In this document: positions 26,544 to 34,638 of the stretch, piece by piece
How the letters are laid out: each line of letters begins with the position of its first letter
Numbering within the stretch: position 1 is the first letter of the stretch
NCBI GenBank assembly: GCA_013140495.1
Contig: JABFSR010000043.1
Span: 1 to 41,401 of the forward strand
Length of the DNA stretch: 41,401 nt
Reading direction: 5' to 3'
Source of the DNA: Verrucomicrobiota bacterium
Lineage (GTDB): Bacteria > Verrucomicrobiota > Verrucomicrobiia > Limisphaerales > JADLHS01
The notes under the pieces: generated by a model
The model's input: the letters and a program-made list of their open reading frames with translations, nothing else
What the model was told of the DNA's origin: nothing
Database searches by the model: none
Program-made: the position numbers and the translations under genes

Positions 26544-28706
26544 ATGAGATCCAGAACAACCGCCCTTTTGACACACCTCAGCCTTCTTGTTGTCACGGCA
26601 CAATGCGCCTTCGGGCAATTGCAGGATTCATTCAGCGACACCTGGGTCGCCACGGACGCACTTGGGCGTACGGTGAAGAACTTTCCCGGAGTCTCCGCAC
26701 CGCGCGCCGACCGCACCGTTGGCATTTTTTATTTCCTCTGGCATGGCGCGCACGTTCAAGGCGGCCCGTTCGACGTGACACGCATTCTCGCCGCCGATCC
26801 CAATGCGATGCAGAAGCCGGACAGCCCGCTTTGGGGACCGTTGCATGTGCCGCATCATTGGGGAGAATCGCTCTTCGGCTATTATCTCACCGACGATGAA
26901 GGCGTTCTCCGCAAACACGCGCAGATGCTCAACGACGCTGGCGTGGATGTCGTGATCTTCGATGTGACCAACCAGATCACCTACCGCGACTATTACCGGG
27001 CGTTGCTCCGCGTCTGGTCTGACATGCGCAAACTCGGCAATCGAACTCCGCAGGTGGCCTTCCTCACGCCGTTCTGGGATCCAGCCAAGGTCACGCGCGA
27101 ACTGTGGACGGACCTCTATTCACCAGGGCTGCACCCTGACCTTTGGTTCAAATGGGAGGGCAAACCGCTGATTCTAGCCGACCCGGAACTGATCTTTGAC
27201 CGGGAGGAAAACAAGAATCAGAACACACCGGCAGAACTGCAACCCGGCCACACCCTGGGGCAGACTTTCACGACAGAGCGTCCGATTGGCGCGATCAGCG
27301 TGAGGTGTCCAACGTGGAACACGCCCGGCAGTGCGGTGACTCTGACCCTGCTGCGCAGCGGTCCCGGTGGCGAACGAATTGTTGCTGATCGCTTCCATGA
27401 AGTCAGCGACAACGCGTGGCTGCAACTCAAACTGAAGAAGCCGTTGCCGCCCGGCACTTACTATCTCGAAGCTTCGGAGCCGGGAGGTCGCATCGGTTGG
27501 TGGAGTCACAACGAGGATAAATTTGCGCGCGGCACGGCTTTCGCGGAGGGCAGTCCGGTCGCGGGTGATCGCACGCTCCGGCTTGCGTTTGCCGATGGCG
27601 ACACCCAACAGATTCTCGAGTTCTTCACATTCCGCAAACCGCAGCCGGATTACTTCCAAGGCCCAACCAAGGCGGATATGTGGAGCTGGCTCGAAATTTC
27701 ACCACAGCATGTCTTCACAAATGCTGCCGGTCAAAAGGAACAGATGTCGGTTGGTGTCGGGCAAAACGCGGTCAAGGGACGGCTCGGTTCGATGAGCGAG
27801 AAGGACGCACAGGGTCGAAGTTTCCATCACGGTGCGACTGACACACGGCCCGATGCCGTTCGTTACGGACTCAATGTCACAGAGCAATGGTCTTTTGCTT
27901 TCAAGGAAGACCCACGATTCATTTTCGTCACGGGCTGGAACGAGTGGATTGCCGGTCGCTTCGCCGAGTTCAATCGCATCAAGCTGCCGGTGATGTTCGT
28001 GGACCAGTACGACCATGAGCACAGCCGCGACATCGAGCCAATGCACGGCGGTCACGGGGACGATTACTACTACCAGTTCGTCAGCAACGTGCGCCAATAC
28101 AAGGGTGCGCGTCCCCTGCCCTCGCTCGAATCTCACCCGATCAAGATTGATGGACGCTTCGACGACTGGCGTGAGGTGCAGCCGGGATTCCGCGACACCA
28201 TAGGCGACCAGGTCCGGCGCGAGCATCGTGGCTGGGCTACCAATGTAACCTATCGAAACTTCAGCGGTCGCAATGACATTGTCGCATCCAAAGTGAGCTG
28301 GAACAAAACCACTGCTTCGTTCTACGTACGCACGCGCGAACTGATCACACCGTCCGACGGTACCAACTGGATGGTACTCTTCCTCGACACCGACGCCAAT
28401 GCAAAGACAGGCTGGCTTGGCTACGACTTCGCAATCAATCGCGCCGGCATCGGAACGCTTGAGCGAAATGTCGGCGGCAGTTTCAAATGGATGCCTGTGG
28501 GCAAAGTAAAATGGAACGTGCAGGGCAACGAACTGGAACTGTCGATTCCATGGAAGGCCCTCGGATTGAAATCTCCTCCAGCCACGCTCGACTTCAAGTG
28601 GGCCGACAACTGCCTCCAGTCCGGTGATTGGACCGACTTCACGCTCAACGGCGATGCGGCACCAAACGACCGTTTCAATTATCGAGCCGTCCGGACCACA
28701 AAATAA
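26544..28706 (+). CDS. Secreted GH71/GH99-like protein with CBM9-like C-terminal domain
   Basis: The 720-residue protein has a signal peptide (MRSRTTALLTHLSLLVVTAQ, cleavage about CAFG). Residues about 55-500 form a GH71/GH99-like barrel: TVGIFYFLWHGAHVQGG, HWGESLFGYYLTDDEG, AGVDVVIFDVTNQITY and, late, VTGWNEWIAGRFAEFN, the counterpart of the WNEW signature at the C-terminal side of WbsX-like domains. Between about residues 235 and 345 a beta-sandwich segment (LGQTFTTERPIGAISVRC, PPGTYYLEASEPGGRIGWW) appears inserted in the barrel. Residues about 535-720 resemble CBM9/DOMON sandwich domains (KIDGRFDDWREV, MVLFLDTDANAKTGWLGYDF). It is probably in one operon with the GH106-like gene. It is distinct from the WbsX domain at 18920. 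Confidence 0.8.
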   Translation: MRSRTTALLTHLSLLVVTAQCAFGQLQDSFSDTWVATDALGRTVKNFPGVSAPRADRTVGIFYFLWHGAHVQGGPFDVTRILAADPNAMQKPDSPLWGPLHVPHHWGESLFGYYLTDDEGVLRKHAQMLNDAGVDVVIFDVTNQITYRDYYRALLRVWSDMRKLGNRTPQVAFLTPFWDPAKVTRELWTDLYSPGLHPDLWFKWEGKPLILADPELIFDREENKNQNTPAELQPGHTLGQTFTTERPIGAISVRCPTWNTPGSAVTLTLLRSGPGGERIVADRFHEVSDNAWLQLKLKKPLPPGTYYLEASEPGGRIGWWSHNEDKFARGTAFAEGSPVAGDRTLRLAFADGDTQQILEFFTFRKPQPDYFQGPTKADMWSWLEISPQHVFTNAAGQKEQMSVGVGQNAVKGRLGSMSEKDAQGRSFHHGATDTRPDAVRYGLNVTEQWSFAFKEDPRFIFVTGWNEWIAGRFAEFNRIKLPVMFVDQYDHEHSRDIEPMHGGHGDDYYYQFVSNVRQYKGARPLPSLESHPIKIDGRFDDWREVQPGFRDTIGDQVRREHRGWATNVTYRNFSGRNDIVASKVSWNKTTASFYVRTRELITPSDGTNWMVLFLDTDANAKTGWLGYDFAINRAGIGTLERNVGGSFKWMPVGKVKWNVQGNELELSIPWKALGLKSPPATLDFKWADNCLQSGDWTDFTLNGDAAPNDRFNYRAVRTTK

Positions 28707-28739
28707 ATCGTTGAGCTTGGCTTCACGACTACAACGATT
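28706..28739 (+). terminator. Inverted repeat after the CAZyme block, terminator candidate
   Basis: AATCGTTG starting at the last base of the stop codon region (28706) pairs perfectly over 8 bp with CAACGATT ending at 28739, with an 18-base loop. Its position at the end of the 23573-28706 gene pair suits transcript termination or 3' stabilisation. It lacks a U-tract and is AT-rich, so the stem is modest. Confidence 0.3.
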
Positions 28740-28836
28740 CTGCGATTGGAATTATGTCGCATGATTCGAACGGGCCCGCATGAAAATGTTCTCGCCGACG
28801 GCGAATCTGCACCTGCACAATGTCACCCACCGCTCA

Positions 28837-31800
28837 ATGAAAACACGCATCGCCATTTTGTTTGTGATTCTTGCTGGCATGGAATCGACCTTCGCACAGG
28901 GCAAGCAACTCACCGGGCCGCATACCCCCGCAATGACGCCCGCGCTTTCGCCTGCCGACGCACAGAAGAAGTTTGTCGTGCCGGAAGGTTTTGAAGTGCG
29001 CCTGTTCGCTGCGGAGCCGGACGTCGTCAATCCTGTGGCAATGACCTGGGATGAACGCGGCCGACTCTGGGTCGTGGAACTTTACGAATATCCGCTCGGC
29101 GCACCCGCCGGCCAGAAGGGCCGCGACTGCATAAAGATTCTCGAGGACACGGACAACGACGGACGCGCGGACAAGGTCACGGTGTTTGCAGAGGGATTAA
29201 ACCTGGCGACTGGAATTCTGATAGGCAACGGCGGCGTCTATGTTGGCCAGGCACCGGATTTGTTGTTCCTACAGGATACCAATCACGACGACCGCGCCGA
29301 CACTCGCAAGGTATTGCTCACCGGTTTCGGCTTGGAAGATCGCCATGAACTGCTTAACGGATTCACGTGGGGGCCGGACGGATGGCTGTACATGACGCAC
29401 GGCATCTTTACGCACTCGAAGGTGAGAATCCCCGAAGCCAGCGAACCGGGCGTGGAAGTCACCGCCGCCGTTGCCCGCTATCATCCACGCACAAAGAAGT
29501 TCGAAGTCTTTGCCGAAGGCACGAGCAATCCGTGGGGTGTGGACTTCGACGCCGCTGGCAACGCCTTCGTCAGCGCGTGCGTGATTGACCATCTGTTTCA
29601 CATCGCGCCCGGTGGCTCGTACCAGCGACAAGCAGGCCCGCCGTCGAATCCTTACGCCTACGAAGTTTTGCCATCCATCGTGGAGCATCAACATCACATG
29701 GCGGCCTACTGCGGCATCTGCATTTATCAAGGCAACCAGTTCCCGGCGGAATATCAGGGGCGAGTGTTCATGGGCAACATCCACCAGAACGCCATCAATC
29801 ACGACCGCCTCATCCCGAACGGCTCAAGCTTCAAAGCGGTTGCTGAAAAAGATTTTCTCACGACGAGCGACGGCTGGTTTCGCCCGATCAGCGAACAGGT
29901 CGGCCCGGACGGCGCGCTGTGGATTGGCGACTGGTGCGACAAATATCCCTGCTACCAGAACGCGCGGGCAGATCCCGAGGGCGTGGACCGCGAGCACGGA
30001 CGCATCTGGCGCGTGGTTTATGTGGGCAAGGAGGCTGGAAAGAAAATCCCGTCGCGTCCGGATGTGAACATGGACCTGGGCAAACTTGCCGGCACGAATC
30101 TGGTGGCGTTGCTAGATCATCAGAACAGTTGGCAGAGGAGAACAGCGCAACGGCTGCTCAATGAACAATTCTTCAAAGGCAGACAGCGTCCGCGAGTCAC
30201 CGGCAATATCGAGCCTGACGGTCACATGGCGTTGCTGAACACACTGGATGGGAATACGTCCGTCCAGGCGCGAATCGCGGCTTTCTGGCTCTTGGTGGAA
30301 GCCGAGCCACATATTCCGCGCTGGTTGTATTGGGCGGAGAACATAAGTTGGAGCGACATGTGGCTCAGAAAATCCATGGCCGCCTGGCGCATCGGCAAAC
30401 TCAAAGACTCAACGCCGGAGGGAATTGCCGATCTGGAAAAACTGGCTGCTGATTCCGATCCACGCGTCCGCCTTGCAGTTGCCACGGCCGTGCGACAACT
30501 TGTTTCGAACCGACTGGTCACTGATCACGAAATTAACGACAGCGCCCCGGTTGGAAAAATCCTGACAACGCTCATCAAATCCTCAGCCGACGCCAAGGAC
30601 CCGTTGTTGCCTTACATGATCTGGCTGGCGAGTGAACCGTTGCTTGCCAGCAATCCCGAACCTGGACTGCGCTGGCTCGCTGAAAATGGCGCGGCCACAA
30701 TGCCGCTCAGTGGCATCCTCATCCGCAAAGCCATGCGCCGCCTTTGTGACACGGGCGACGCAGCCAAGGTCAATTTCGCAACAGAGTTTCTGGCCGGGGT
30801 GCTTGAGAAAGACCCCAGCCTCACGCTCGCAGCCCTGGATGGATTGATCGAAGGTCAAAAAGGTTGTGCGCTGAAACCCACCACCGATACAACCGCGCTG
30901 TTCGCCAAACTTAACACCAGCAATCCCGCGTGGGGCGGGACGGAAATCAAAGACCGCGCCCGCCTCTTGGGCGCGTTGTGGAACGACCCTTCCGCGATTG
31001 AACTCACACTGAAACTCGTCAACGACACGTCTGCGCCCGTAACAGAAAGAATCCAGGCAATTCAAACCGCACGCGGCTTCAAGAGCGATGCCGCACGGGA
31101 GACGTTGCTCGCGCTCCTCGCGAGCAACCCCGCCGATACGTTGACAGTGGAAGCCATCCGCGCGTTGGGCGAACTCGGTGGCGACGGCGTGGCCGAGAAG
31201 CTACTCGCACACTGGCCGGGTTTGACGCCAGCGGCGAGGACTGCGACGGCGGAAGTTTTGGTTGCCCGCACGCGCTGGGCTACCGCACTGCTCTCTGGCA
31301 TCGAAACAAAAGCCATAGCCGCAGGCGATCTGCCGTTATCCGCCGTCCGCTCGCTCGCGGAAGACAAGGATGAATTCATCCGCCGCCGGGCCGCGCTGGC
31401 AATTGGCCGGGTCCGGCCCGCAAACGCGGACAAACAAAAACTCATTGCTGAAAAGAAGGAAATGATCCTAAGCGGCAAAGCGGACCTCGCAGCCGGACAC
31501 GAACTCGCAAAGAAAACCTGCTTCGTCTGCCACAAACTCAATGGCGAGGGCGCGGAGGTCGGGCCGGACCTGACCGGCTCGGGCCGGGCCACACTTGACG
31601 CACTGCTGGCAAATGTGATTGATCCCAGCCAGATCGTCGGCAAAGGCTACGAGAACGTGTTGATTGATACAAAGGATGATCGCTCGTTGAGCGGACGCTT
31701 GGTGGAGGACACGCCAACACATGTGAAGCTGCTTTCATCCGGGCCGAAGGAAGAGATCGTGGCAAAGAGCAACATCGCCACGATGCGCGTGAGCGAGTTC

Positions 31801-31905
31801 TCCGTGATGCCCGAAGGTTTGGAGCAGATGCCGGACGCAGACTTCCGGAATCTGATCAGCTTCATCCTGAGTGCTTCGCTGACCGAGCCAGCCAAGGTAA
31901 AGTGA
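28837..31905 (+). CDS. PVC-type secreted c-haem protein with beta-propeller and HEAT-like repeats
   Basis: The ATG at 28837 (MKTRIAILFVILAGMESTFA) starts the signal peptide; an upstream in-frame ATG at 28780 adds an unlikely N-terminus. The product is 1022 residues. Residues about 45-400 form the six-bladed propeller typical of PVC membrane-bound dehydrogenase-like proteins: FVVPEGFEVRLFAAEPDVVN, DERGRLWVVELYEYP, ILEDTDNDGRADKVTVFAEG, GFTWGPDGWLYMTHG, DGALWIGDWCD. Residues about 420-880 are alpha-helical HEAT-like repeats (DPRVRLAVATAVRQLV, DEFIRRRAALAIGRV). The C-terminal domain has one c-type haem site, CFVCH at 895-899, then NGEGAEVGPDLTGSG. A periplasmic electron-transfer or sugar-oxidation role is often proposed for this family. 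The substrate is unknown. It follows the CAZyme block by 130 bp. Confidence 0.9.
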   Translation: MKTRIAILFVILAGMESTFAQGKQLTGPHTPAMTPALSPADAQKKFVVPEGFEVRLFAAEPDVVNPVAMTWDERGRLWVVELYEYPLGAPAGQKGRDCIKILEDTDNDGRADKVTVFAEGLNLATGILIGNGGVYVGQAPDLLFLQDTNHDDRADTRKVLLTGFGLEDRHELLNGFTWGPDGWLYMTHGIFTHSKVRIPEASEPGVEVTAAVARYHPRTKKFEVFAEGTSNPWGVDFDAAGNAFVSACVIDHLFHIAPGGSYQRQAGPPSNPYAYEVLPSIVEHQHHMAAYCGICIYQGNQFPAEYQGRVFMGNIHQNAINHDRLIPNGSSFKAVAEKDFLTTSDGWFRPISEQVGPDGALWIGDWCDKYPCYQNARADPEGVDREHGRIWRVVYVGKEAGKKIPSRPDVNMDLGKLAGTNLVALLDHQNSWQRRTAQRLLNEQFFKGRQRPRVTGNIEPDGHMALLNTLDGNTSVQARIAAFWLLVEAEPHIPRWLYWAENISWSDMWLRKSMAAWRIGKLKDSTPEGIADLEKLAADSDPRVRLAVATAVRQLVSNRLVTDHEINDSAPVGKILTTLIKSSADAKDPLLPYMIWLASEPLLASNPEPGLRWLAENGAATMPLSGILIRKAMRRLCDTGDAAKVNFATEFLAGVLEKDPSLTLAALDGLIEGQKGCALKPTTDTTALFAKLNTSNPAWGGTEIKDRARLLGALWNDPSAIELTLKLVNDTSAPVTERIQAIQTARGFKSDAARETLLALLASNPADTLTVEAIRALGELGGDGVAEKLLAHWPGLTPAARTATAEVLVARTRWATALLSGIETKAIAAGDLPLSAVRSLAEDKDEFIRRRAALAIGRVRPANADKQKLIAEKKEMILSGKADLAAGHELAKKTCFVCHKLNGEGAEVGPDLTGSGRATLDALLANVIDPSQIVGKGYENVLIDTKDDRSLSGRLVEDTPTHVKLLSSGPKEEIVAKSNIATMRVSEFSVMPEGLEQMPDADFRNLISFILSASLTEPAKVK

Positions 31906-32024
31906 AATTGGGAGGCGCAAAAAAAACACTTGTCTGCCAGCCAAAGCCAGCCTTAACTGTCGGCATGAACCAACGCACTCGGCCAAACCCCATGTGCATA
32001 TCATCCCCGGCTCGCAAACACATC

Positions 32025-32306
32025 ATGAAAACAATAAGCACAATACTTGCAGTCGTTTTCGTTCTTGCTTCAGTTGGTTGCCAAAGCAACAAACACGCAA
32101 GCAGGACTGTTGCTCCCAAGCCTCAGATTTCCTACGCCTTTGACGAAAGCTTTTACAAATACTTCGAGCCGAAGCTTGAGTATGCCTTTGACGACAGGAT
32201 GCGCAGCTACTTTGGCCCACACACAAGGGTCGCTCTTGAACGGGCACTGGCTGAGGCGCAACCCGGCTATCAGATACACGTCAGTTTTGAGAATTCCGTC
32301 AAATGA
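32025..32306 (+). CDS. Small putative lipoprotein with internal repeat
   Basis: This 93-residue protein starts at the ATG at 32025 (MKTISTILAVVFVLASVGCQ). The hydrophobic stretch ends in SVGC, an acceptable but not canonical lipobox, so lipid attachment at C19 is probable. After a basic linker come two near-copies, YAFDESFYKYFEPKLE and YAFDDRMRSYFGPHTR, then a helix VALERALAEAQ. I do not recognise the family. An in-frame start at 31902 would add 41 residues before the signal and is unlikely. The gene lies in an AT-richer patch and is not clearly in an operon. Confidence 0.65.
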   Translation: MKTISTILAVVFVLASVGCQSNKHASRTVAPKPQISYAFDESFYKYFEPKLEYAFDDRMRSYFGPHTRVALERALAEAQPGYQIHVSFENSVK

Positions 32307-32423
32307 CACCAGTAACCTCTATATTGCACCTCAGTCATAAACCCCAATGTGGACTGGGCTCACATCTGAGTTAAACCGCTTGGCGGATAACCTGTATTCG
32401 TGCTCGTTGGCCACCCTGTAATT

Positions 32424-32798
32424 ATGGCGTTTGCACGGTACATCAAGTTTGTTTCAAATCTCGCTTCGGTGGAGGAGTTACCTCAAAATCTAAAGCGTGT
32501 TCTTGAAGAGAGCGGTGTTGGTGTCTTCCCAGATGTAATACGCGAGGATGAGGGCTGGTGCGTGGATTTTCGCCACAATGGCGGCACTTACCGTTTTTGC
32601 TCTCGGTTTGATTCTATTAGCGATCCGCTGCAGTGCATGGGCTGGTTGGAGACCAAGTCGGATCGTGGATTCTTGGCTTCATTATTTGGGCCGAAGGAGA
32701 CCAATCGTTACCCTGAGATTGAGCAGATTATTCAATCAGCATTTGCGCGGTTGCCCAATGTTCGGGAGGTGGCATGGTGCTCGGGAGAAGAAAAGTAG
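32424..32798 (+). CDS. Small hypothetical protein
   Basis: This 124-residue protein starts at the ATG at 32424 (MAFARYIKFVSNLASVEELP); a GTG eight codons upstream is an alternative. It has no signal or membrane segment and is probably cytoplasmic. The body has mixed alpha/beta content with SGVGVFPDVIREDEGWCVDF and GTYRFCSRFDSI strands and an acidic C-terminus. I do not recognise the family. Third positions are less GC-rich than in the large genes around it, which together with the isolated position suggests accessory or transferred origin. Confidence 0.55.
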   Translation: MAFARYIKFVSNLASVEELPQNLKRVLEESGVGVFPDVIREDEGWCVDFRHNGGTYRFCSRFDSISDPLQCMGWLETKSDRGFLASLFGPKETNRYPEIEQIIQSAFARLPNVREVAWCSGEEK

Positions 32799-32960
32799 TG
32801 TTTAAGAATGCCGCTTAACCTGATTCGCTAAGAGGTCTATGTCCCGTCGCGGAATGATGGGTTATGAAAAACTTGAACATCAATATTGAGCCTCACGCTC
32901 GCGGCCAGACGGGCCGCCGCTCCCTCCGGAGCCTTGGAATCTGTTTGAGAAGCTGGCATA

Positions 32961-33067
32961 GGAGTGCGCCCGTCCCCGGGCGCAGCAGCGTGAGCATTTC
33001 AGACGGCTCGAAGAATCCGGACCAGCCTCCCTTCCGCCGATGCTGCGCCCGAGGACGGGCGTACTCC
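32961..33067. repeat. REPIN-like element 2 (two inverted REP hairpins)
   Basis: Left arm 32961-32987 and right arm 33041-33067 are inverted 27-mers that match at 25 positions, with a 53-bp spacer. Each reads GGAG, one base, a 6- to 7-bp stem (GCGCCCG/CGGGCGC in the left arm) with a 4-base loop, then AGCA. The layout equals element 1 although the stem sequence differs. It occupies the 313-bp space between the small plus-strand gene ending 32798 and the minus-strand oxidoreductase ending 33112. Nothing else is recognised there except a short GC-rich hairpin near 32900. Confidence 0.78.
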
Positions 33068-33111
33068 GACAGGGCCGTTGCCACAGCCAAGGCAGGTTTT
33101 CAACCAGGCGC

Positions 33112-34602
33112 TTAAACCTTCGGCGGCATTGGCACTGACTCGGCATGGGACGGCATCGCCGGGTAGTCCGGCATCTCCAGGCGTGGCACGAGGTCCACAA
33201 TCTGAACGGCCTTGCCGCTACGGAATGATTGATTGGCCGCGATGCCGACCAGAATTGAGTAAGCCCCGCTGCGCTGATCCGCCGCACGCTGATGTTTGTC
33301 CGCATTTTTGCCAGGCACGAACAAATCCTCCAGCATCACGCGGTCCCCGCCGCCATGACTGCCTTCGCCCTTCCAAACCTCCACCTCGTACGCCGGCGCG
33401 CGCAACGGATAGATCCTGATATATGTACCTTCACCTTTAATCGCGCGCGGCAATGAACCATCCTTGTTGGTGAAAACTTTTTCCTCCTCCTTGAGTTCAA
33501 GCCGGCCTTTCGTGCCGTTGAATGCAATGGCGTAGCCTTCCCAGGCGTTGAAGGCGTTGAGCGAATAACTGAGTGTGACGCCCGTGTTATAGCGGACCAT
33601 GACGTTCATGGTGTCTTCAATGTCAATGTCGGGACGGAACACACAGCGGTCTCGGAAGTAGCCGTCGTACTGCTCGTTGTCGAAGTAAAGCTCCTTGAGG
33701 TTCTGGCTCGCGACGAGGTCAATGGCAAACGTGCATTTGCTCTTCTCCGGGCAGGTGTGACAACGCTCGTGATGGCTCGCAAGGCCGAGACGTTTTGCCA
33801 TCTGCGGCGTGTAGAATTCGCGCTTGCCCGTCGCCTGCACGGTCACGGGCACGGCTGAGAGCCACCAGTTGACCAGGTCAAAATGGTGCGTGGCCTTGTG
33901 AACCATCAAGCCGCCTGAGTTGACCTTGTTGCTGTGCCAGCGACGGAAATAATTTGCACCATGGATCGTGTCGAGCAGCCAGTGAAAATCCACCGACAAC
34001 ACGTCACCGATCACTCCGCTCATGAGCAAATCCTTCACCTGGGCGCGGTGCGGTGAGTAACGGTAGTTAAACGTGACGCGGCAATTCCGCCCGGTCCTGC
34101 GCTGCGTATCAAGGATGGCGCGGCACTGCTTTTCGTCGGTGGTCATCGGTTTTTCCGTCACCACGTCGCAGCCAAGTTCCATGGCGCGAATAATGTAACG
34201 GCTGTGCGTCGCGTCCTTGCTGGTGACGATCACGATATCAGGCCTGGTCTCGCGCACCATTCGGTCGAAATCCTTCGCTTCGTAAATCGGCACTTCCACC
34301 CCGGCGAGTTCCCGCGCTTTGCGCTGGGCAAGTTTGAGCCGTCCGAGATTGATGTCGCAAAAGCCGACCATCTCGCTCGTCTGCGCGTAGGTCTTCAGAA
34401 TCGCACCCCGGTACATGCCCGAACGATCTCCCACCCCCACGACAGCATAACGCTTCCTTCGCACTGCTCCGTCTGCATCAGCAGCAGAAGCGGTCTGTTC
34501 CAGGGTCGAGGTCGCAAGCAGAAGCCCGGCGCCTGCGGCTGCGCTGGTGGCAAGAAATTCGCGGCGGGTGAAGTCACTGGCAGGTGGGATTGGTGTTTTC
34601 AT
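33112..34602 (-). CDS. TAT-exported Gfo/Idh/MocA-family oxidoreductase
   Basis: The ATG at 34602 gives 496 residues. The N-terminus TRREFLATSAAAGAG is a twin-arginine signal, so the enzyme is exported folded, probably with its nicotinamide cofactor. A Rossmann motif follows (VVGVGDRSGMYRG, about 54-66). The family EKP motif is at 150-152 (VVTEKPMTTDE), with likely catalytic residues in MVHKATHHFDLVNWW (about 233-247). Family members oxidise or reduce sugars and inositols with NAD(P). Odd feature: cysteines at 281, 284, 290 and 320 (CHTCPEKSKC, RDRC) form a C-x2-C-x5-C plus C set able to bind zinc or an iron-sulfur cluster. It lies downstream of the coupled secreted pair on the same strand, with a 36-bp gap. 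Confidence 0.92.
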   Translation of the reverse strand: MKTPIPPASDFTRREFLATSAAAGAGLLLATSTLEQTASAADADGAVRRKRYAVVGVGDRSGMYRGAILKTYAQTSEMVGFCDINLGRLKLAQRKARELAGVEVPIYEAKDFDRMVRETRPDIVIVTSKDATHSRYIIRAMELGCDVVTEKPMTTDEKQCRAILDTQRRTGRNCRVTFNYRYSPHRAQVKDLLMSGVIGDVLSVDFHWLLDTIHGANYFRRWHSNKVNSGGLMVHKATHHFDLVNWWLSAVPVTVQATGKREFYTPQMAKRLGLASHHERCHTCPEKSKCTFAIDLVASQNLKELYFDNEQYDGYFRDRCVFRPDIDIEDTMNVMVRYNTGVTLSYSLNAFNAWEGYAIAFNGTKGRLELKEEEKVFTNKDGSLPRAIKGEGTYIRIYPLRAPAYEVEVWKGEGSHGGGDRVMLEDLFVPGKNADKHQRAADQRSGAYSILVGIAANQSFRSGKAVQIVDLVPRLEMPDYPAMPSHAESVPMPPKV

Positions 34603-34638
34603 GGTGTGATGATTGATGGATTTACTTCGTGAAGAAAT

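Noticed and set aside
28749..28767. Short inverted repeat GAATTATG...CATGATTC
   Set aside because: Seven of eight pairs with a 3-base loop in AT-rich DNA is within chance expectation.
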